Shown: positions 19,511-26,838 of the stretch, piece by piece
Numbering within the stretch: position 1 is the first letter of the stretch
Layout: every line of letters starts with the position of its first letter
Assembly: GCA_001969505.1 (NCBI GenBank)
Contig: LSSK01001248.1
Span: 1 to 26,838, forward strand
Origin: Zancudomyces culisetae
Taxonomy: Eukaryota; Kickxellomycota; Harpellomycetes; Harpellales; Legeriomycetaceae
Direction: 5' to 3'
DNA length: 26,838 nucleotides
Translations under genes and position numbers: made by a program
Notes under the pieces: model-generated
Seen by the model: only the letters and a program-made list of their open reading frames with translations
Database searches by the model: none
What the model was told of the DNA's origin: nothing

Positions 19511-20900
19511 TTAGCCGAGACTGGTAAACACTTTATTATATCTACATATACTTGGCCCATACTCTTCATAATCAGCCTTGCTATGTGCAACCTGGTAGAA
19601 CTGCTGATCTGTGCTGCCCAAAATACTTCCTCCAAACCATACTGCATGTCTCTGCTTCTTGTGGCTAATCACGTTTACTGCGACTGGGTTTGCTGTGATT
19701 GTAAATGCACCACTATCTCCACCCCCAGTCTGTTGCTGTAGTGGGTTTTTGAGTCGCGCAGCCATCAGTTGCGCCTGGTTGCTGCTCTGGCGGTCGTCAA
19801 CAATTTTGCGCAAATCACGCTGTAGTCGCTTACCAAGGTTGCTGAACATTGTTGACCCACCACTTAGCACAATGTTGGAGTACAAGCCACGGCGAGTATC
19901 TATGGGTGCTGATTGGATTGCTTGGTCAATCAGGGTTGGTAGTGGGGTAAGGTAATCTGTGCTAATTATTTCGGGGTTGAAAAAGACTTCGGGACCCAAA
20001 AACCGCTCGTATCCAACATCTATGGTTCCACGGTTGTCCTTCAGCATGTGTCGGATAATGTTTTTGCTTGGTTCTAAATCGTACTTCTCGAATTCCTTCA
20101 CAATATCATGACATGTGTACCCATACTGCTCCTTGATGGTCTTGGCTGTCTCCATCATTTGTTCTGGTGGAATTGGTTCGTTGCGATCTCTCAGCTGCTG
20201 CATCACAAAACTTGTGATATCCCGTCCGGCAATCGGCATGCTCTTCAAACTTCCCCCCAAAACATATCCTTCTGCTACTGGAATAATATGTGTTACTCCA
20301 TCTCCACTGTCGACAACCAGTCCGGTCAGACTTTGATTACTATTTTTGCTCGTCCAGCTAGCTACCAACGCAAGTACAGCCTGTACTGCTATATAAAGCC
20401 CATTCACATTGAAACTCTCAAAAAATATTTCGGCCATCTGCTCCCGATTCTCTGGTGCATTCAGTGGTGGTTCAGTGAGTACAAAATAATGGTTTTCCGG
20501 CTCACAGCGCATGTATTTAAATATACTAGTCTCCCAAATCCGCTCCATATGGTCCCAGTTTTCAATCTGCCCTTGTCGCATAGGATACGAAACTCCATAC
20601 ATTTGACCATTAGCAAATGCCTCATCCCCTATATAAAAATCCAAGTCCTCTACTCCTCTCTTTGAAGCTATTCCATATCGACTTGTTTGCTTGACATTCT
20701 TGTTTGGGAGGCCGATAACTGAGGGTATTACAAATTGCGGATCGGTGTTTCCCGCAAATCCCATTTTTGTATACCTATTCAACAGTCGTTTATCAGTTAT
20801 TTGCTTTTTTTTTATTGCTAAAGATTATATCAACATGATGCATCTATAGACTCTCTTACCCTGTTCCATTATCTATAACTACTGGTGGTAATCTTGACAT
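19511..20900 (-). CDS. ARP3: Actin-related protein 3 (Arp2/3 complex)
   Basis: Two exons on the minus strand: 20900-20860 and 20774-19511, giving 434 residues. The intron (20859-20775, GTAAGA...ATAG) splits the Gly codon of the conserved phosphate-binding loop: VVIDNGTG joins [14 protein letters not shown]. Family blocks include [38 protein letters not shown], the second nucleotide-binding strand with [11 protein letters not shown], and the C-terminal [19 protein letters not shown], which separates Arp3 from actin and Arp2. Arp3 pairs with Arp2 to nucleate branched actin filaments, as in endocytic patches. Length matches the family (about 418-450). A polar, Gly-rich loop ([11 protein letters not shown]) lies near residue 355, in the region where fungal Arp3 proteins carry inserts. 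It is divergent from the thioesterase gene. Confidence 0.97.
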
Positions 20901-22605
<1,705 letters not shown>

Positions 22606-22681
22606 GAGCATTAGTATCCTGTAATCACATAGCGCTTTTATAACATGTATTGTTTTATTGACAGCCTCGTCACTCTCACAC

Positions 22682-22715
22682 AATAATAATGATAATAATA
22701 ACAATAATAATAATA
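22682..22715. repeat. (AAT)n-rich microsatellite
   Basis: Imperfect AAT/GAT/AAC trinucleotides between the convergent 3' ends of the thioesterase and IST1 genes. Confidence 0.8.
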
Positions 22716-22768
22716 GTTGGGTGTTTTTCATGTTCTAGCCAAAACATGTACATCTATCTGAACTAGCA

Positions 22769-24129
22769 TCAGTTTCTTTTTAGCGCTTCTAATCTCTTCA
22801 TCAATTCATCCATTGTCGGCACCTGGTTGGCGCTTCCAGCGGAATCTGACACCTTTTTTTCGTCTCCAGTTTGTGCCTTGTTACTGCTATGACTACTATT
22901 ATCGGCTCTATCTCTAGTACTGGATTCTTTATCCACACTGTTATCATTCTCATTTTTTCTGACTTTCTGTTGTGGTACATTTACTTTGCTGTGTCTGGCT
23001 TCGACTTCCTTTTCCCGTTCTTTTTCCTCTTCCTAAAAATATGCATACTTATTTTGTTGTTACTATATCAACAACACCTGTGCATCATGATAAATTTCTT
23101 AGATGCACCTTGGTACGTTACCTTTGCTTCGGATTCCTTTGCTCCTCCGCCATTTCCATCATCATCCTCACTCGATTCGTCCTCCGGTTCCTCATCTGAT
23201 GGTACCCATTTTATTCCATAGCTACGACTTATTTCTCGTAAATATTCTTTGATCAGCAACGGATCAAATTCGCAGATATTGAGTTTGGCTACAAGCTAAT
23301 ATTTTTTTTATCACTTGTTAATTAATTCAATACGAGCACTGTGTGACCACAGCATTCGCTGTTTACTGTTTATTGCTCAACTCTACTACAAAATTTTCTA
23401 GGTTACCTGTTCGTTTGCCTTAAGATTCGTATTGTCTAGACTATGCCCTACAAACTCTCGTCCATATAGACTTGTAAATATGTCTTTAATCTAGAGTATC
23501 AATGTTAAGCTGTTAGCAGTGTTTCTTTTTTTTGGGGTGGATTACTCATGTGTCCAGGAAACGCTGAAAAGTATGATTTAAATTCTTTGTAGATTCATTC
23601 TTAATAGTGTTTAACGGATCCTTTAAAAAATGGGCATACGTTCTCACTGGTATTTAAAAAACATAAAAAACAATACTTACCGTAGCAAATTCCTTGACAT
23701 TTACCCTCCCTGAAGAATATATTATACTACAAATGACCTCCATTGTCGAATCGTCTAGCTGTTTGCTTTGATCAATAAGTATCAATCTATTTTGCAGCCT
23801 TCTGCAGTATTGTTCCAAAAGCTCAAGGGCCTCAATTATATAGTCCTCTTGGATTATCTTTTCGACCTATTCGCGAATTATTTTAGGATTCTCACATTGT
23901 ATACCGAATTTTTCTTATTTAAAGGTTACCATCACAAAGATAAAATAATGCTTTAAGCTGGAAATATCCCTACTCTTATCTTTGCCACCATTGTTTCGTC
24001 TTGCTCTAGCAATCTCGATATTTCTTTTCTTTCTGCTTTTCCTATTGCCTTTTTCTTTTCTCTCAGCAATTTCAATCTATTGGTCGCCAGACCTAGATTA
24101 ATTTTCAATTTCTCTACTATCTTCTGCAT
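22769..24129 (-). CDS. IST1: IST1-like ESCRT-III regulator
   Basis: Five exons on the minus strand: 24129-23974, 23866-23681, 23490-23407, 23295-23122 and 23032-22769, giving 287 residues. All introns are phase 0 and end in TAG. The N-terminal helical domain begins MQKIVEKLKINLGLATNRLK and continues with ERKEISRLLEQ, AKIRVEKIIQEDYIIEALEL and LLEQYC, the classic Ist1 signature. It closes with EYLREISRSYGI. An acidic and Gly-rich linker follows, then a charged Glu/Lys region. The last residues, DELMKRLEALKRN, fit the MIM1 consensus that binds the MIT domain of Vps4. Ist1 tunes Vps4 and ESCRT-III in endosomal sorting and cytokinesis. ATG 24129 is chosen because frames further upstream have no ATG and extend past the family N-terminus. 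Length matches yeast Ist1 (298). Confidence 0.93.
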
Positions 24130-24521
24130 GTTTCTTCGGTCTAAACCCTCTTTATAACAAAATGTTACTATTCCAAATCGTTCAATATAAGAGTATGTAA
24201 ACAACAAAAGATACAACACATGAGACAAATTGTGTTTCAGTTTAGTGAAATATGCAACTCTGAAACTCTGCCCACCAATCGCGAAACGGCTGAGCTAATA
24301 AATGCCAACCAAAAATACTGACATTTTTATTGGACCTTTCGGGCTAGCGAATAAAATACAAAAGAAATAGTCGCAAAGCTTGAATCACGTATTTTACAAG
24401 CTTTATATTTGCTTATGATCAAAAGCGTGCCTTAGACGCAATATAGATTTTGTTTCAAAACTGCGCTCTTCTGCATAGGTTACTTTCGAAGATTTTACAG
24501 CTATTAAGATATATTAGAGTT
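24130..24521. promoter_or_regulatory. Divergent promoter region, IST1 / SECISBP2-like
   Basis: About 390 bp between two outward-facing start codons. It must hold both promoters. No specific element can be assigned. The frame of the SECISBP2-like gene stays open to about 24450 but without ATG. Confidence 0.5.
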
Positions 24522-26127
24522 ATGCAGTATAATCAAGCTACAAATCGAAGCTCGAAGGCATCTGGTAGCACCGGAACTGGCGTCAAGACCAAAAAAAAGA
24601 CCAAGCCGAAACCACAATCAGGATTCAATCTATCTCAAGTTATCGAAGAAGCACTAGAAAAGGTTGGAAGTGATCGGCAAACCAAAATCACAGAAGTTTG
24701 GGTAAAGCCGTCCGGAAAATACGTTTGTAAAACAGACTCTTGTTTCACCAGAAATGAAAGGGAGGGTGATCAACGAGTAGACCTGAATAAAGCTTCCAAT
24801 ATTAAACCCATCACGAGACATAGAACAAGACAGCATGTGTTGATAGATAGCCCGAATTCCAGAAACAAGGTAATACTAAAAAGTCACAGTCAAGAAACAT
24901 CCAAGAAGAAAAGACAGATAAAAATATCCGTTACTAAAAGAAAAATACGCAAAAAAACACTCCTGCCCGATAAAAAGGACAGGCTTTTACTACAAGGAAA
25001 GACAAAAGTAGATAAAAACGAGGTAAAATACGGAGAGAATAATATTTTGGATAAAACTGCACCTAGCAAGCTATATAGAGGCATACAAAGGCGATTGCCA
25101 AAGACAACGAAAATTTCAAAGTTAAAAAAAAAGTATCTTGTTCAAAAACATATCATTCATGAGATAAAGCATGGCAATGGTCAGGTAGACGCGAATATTA
25201 GCACGAACAATGTGGAAGAGGCAGATAGGGCTACAGAGGTACCTCAACATCAATCTTGCAAAAATAGTACTTTGGGGGTCCAAGATATTAATGGTAAAGT
25301 AGGCACAAAAGACGAGTACAAGATGAGAAAGGATATGCGAAAGGCAAAGATTGAAAAGTTTAAGGATTCGCTAAAAGAAAGTACAGAGGTGCTAAAAATG
25401 AAAAGCCAGGTTCAAGAATTGATAAAATTTGCTGCTGATGAAAAGCATGATGGCAGAAAGCATTTCAAAAACGGTATAAAAGTCTGCAAACAAATTCAAA
25501 AGATAAAAAGCCAAGCTATGTTTACTAATGAGGCAGAAATCCAAAGGTATCTATTGTATTTTTTTTAATATTTCATTAACATGCTACAAATACAATCTTA
25601 ATGCAAATGGGTATCTTAACAATAGCTATGTCACGCAGCTAATAACGCCTGAGCTCCAACAGATAGTCTTAGGCATAATAGAAAAGCTGACCACGTACCA
25701 GAGCAGAAATAGCAAGAATCGGGGTAGTGGGTATAAACAAAGGTACTATACCGGATTAAGGGAGGTATGCAGAAAGGTCAAGCTGAGCGAGAAGGGTCTA
25801 GCTCCTACAAATTATAGCAAAAAGATACACAGCGTGATTGTTAGTGTTAATATCCAACCAACTGATTATGCTAAAAGAGAGTTCCCTGCAGACCCGACCT
25901 CTTTATTAGAGAAATGCAAAGCCCAAAATGTTCCAGTAATTTATTCCCATACGCGGAAGCAGCTTGCACGGATAGTCTCTTCCTGTTCGGAAAAGAAAAT
26001 CAAGTCGATATCCTGCCTTGGTCTATCTTTTATTGATGGTGTGAATGAGGAGCATGCAAAAATGGTAGCCATGTCCAGTGAGCTAAGTGCAGAGTGGGTG
26101 CGCCAGTTCAACAGCCTATGTGAATAA
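24522..26127 (+). CDS. SECISBP2: SECIS-binding protein 2-like (C-terminal L7Ae RNA-binding domain)
   Basis: Two exons, 24522-25546 and 25626-26127 (intron GTATCT...ATAG, phase 2), giving 508 residues. The first 300 or so residues are Lys/Arg-rich and apparently disordered, with little recognisable. From about 285 the sequence becomes helical (EYKMRKDMRKAKIEKFKDSL). Exon 2 reads SYVTQLITPELQQIVLGIIE, then RYYTGLREVCRKVKL (about 381-395), which resembles RRLVLGLREVLKHLKL of animal SBP2. NVPVIYSHTRKQLARIV (L7Ae core) and a C-terminal helix follow. SBP2 binds the SECIS hairpin in selenoprotein mRNA 3' UTRs and recruits eEFSec with tRNA-Sec. The chief alternatives are other L7Ae proteins (RPP38, NHP2), but the GLREV block preceding the core favours SBP2. 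The start is the first in-frame ATG. Confidence 0.8.
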
Positions 26128-26838
26128 TTGGCGTCATTGGTACTATTCTAGCTTATTTTCTTTTTCCAAGTGACTACCATCACACAAAAAAAATGTATTA
26201 TTAATTGTCTGAACCCGGTGCCATAAACAGAGTGGTCGTACTACTGTAACGTGTAGTGGATATATTTTAAATCAATACTTGATGATGTTTAGAGATGGTA
26301 TAATTTCTTGAGTTTTATTTAAAAAAAAATCACATTTCTAAATACTTGAGGATTATCAAATACCCAATCTGTAATCCTTTGTTAAAAGAAAAAAGCACCA
26401 ATATACCATTAATTTTCTCTGACCCTACTTCATCTTTGTTTCACACTGCGATTTTTGCACTATTTTGTCTCTTGTGTGTGCTACGCAGATACCAACATAG
26501 AGCAGACCAACTGAACCCTTTTCCTGCCATGTCTCCTATTTTGGACACAACATCATATCTTTATTTTACATTTGACCCAAAATAGCTATTAACTCTTATT
26601 AATTATTGAGCTTTCACTGATGAATAAACTCCTCAATAGACAATCAGTTCTTTAGAAATGTTATTGAAAAACTATTGTGAAACAACAGTTTGGTGGTGCA
26701 ATTGATAAGAATACTGATGTATACTGCTAGTACACGGTGTGGAGTGTATGTATAGATTTAGTATACCCTTTTCAGGGTTCAGTGACAAAGATATCAATAT
26801 ATGTTTTCTTGTTAGATTCGGTTTTGCCTATTGTGGTT
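26128..26838. other. 3' flank with no recognised gene
   Basis: About 710 bp after the SECISBP2-like stop. AT-rich. A plus-strand frame at 26346-26585 lacks recognisable protein character. Nothing else seen; it may contain the 3' UTR and the flank of a neighbouring gene. Confidence 0.5.

Noticed and set aside
24450-24521. Longer N-terminus for the SECISBP2-like protein
   Set aside because: The frame is open to 24450, but the first codon is TTG and there is no ATG before 24522. A spliced upstream exon is possible but not supported.
26346-26585. Plus-strand frame in the right flank
   Set aside because: No recognisable family, no supporting splice sites, composition consistent with chance.

Overview
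This is AT-rich eukaryotic nuclear DNA. Genes are compact and split by short introns (about 70-190 bp), and stop codon use is standard. I recognise ten genes and rebuilt their exons by eye; every join keeps the reading frame and a family-consistent protein. The gene set (Erg26-type sterol dehydrogenase, Mpo1-type dioxygenase, SAGA subunit Sgf11, Bud23, Arp3, Ist1) points to a fungus or close relative. A SECIS-binding protein 2 homologue and a helicase-bearing ZGRF1 homologue argue against an ordinary yeast or filamentous ascomycete and fit an early-diverging fungal lineage better. The taxonomic call is inference.

Layout. 3-1232 (+): 3' part of an unrecognised gene, cut by the window edge. 1637-2525 (-): MPO1-like. 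2526-4318: no firm gene; holds composite hexamer repeats, a possible orphan exon and copy A of a dispersed repeat. 4319-5336 (+): SGF11, including a micro-exon. 5834-7762 (-): carnitine acetyltransferase in one exon. 7763-10628: about 2.9 kb with no gene I can see. 10629-12073 (-): BUD23, six exons. 12472-13771 (-): ERG26, three exons, the first coding for only two residues. 14108-14293 (-): possible one-helix membrane microprotein. 14860-18674 (+): ZGRF1-like DUF2439 plus UPF1-type helicase. 18826-19148: copy B of the dispersed repeat, inverted relative to copy A. 19511-20900 (-): ARP3. 21733-22605 (+): acyl-protein thioesterase. 22769-24129 (-): IST1. 24522-26127 (+): SECISBP2-like. 26128-26838: nothing recognised.

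The genes do not form one pathway. They are mostly housekeeping: lipid metabolism (MPO1, ERG26, CRAT), chromatin (SGF11), ribosome maturation (BUD23), genome stability (ZGRF1), actin branching (ARP3), depalmitoylation (APT1), ESCRT (IST1) and selenocysteine decoding (SECISBP2). Three divergent pairs share upstream regions: ERG26 or the microprotein with ZGRF1, ARP3 with APT1, and IST1 with SECISBP2.

The points most worth checking are the selenocysteine-decoding factor, the near-identical inverted repeat pair that differs only by 12 substitutions and exactly four hexamer units, the 14-nt micro-exon, and the almost exclusive use of TAG as intron acceptor (26 of 27 inferred introns).
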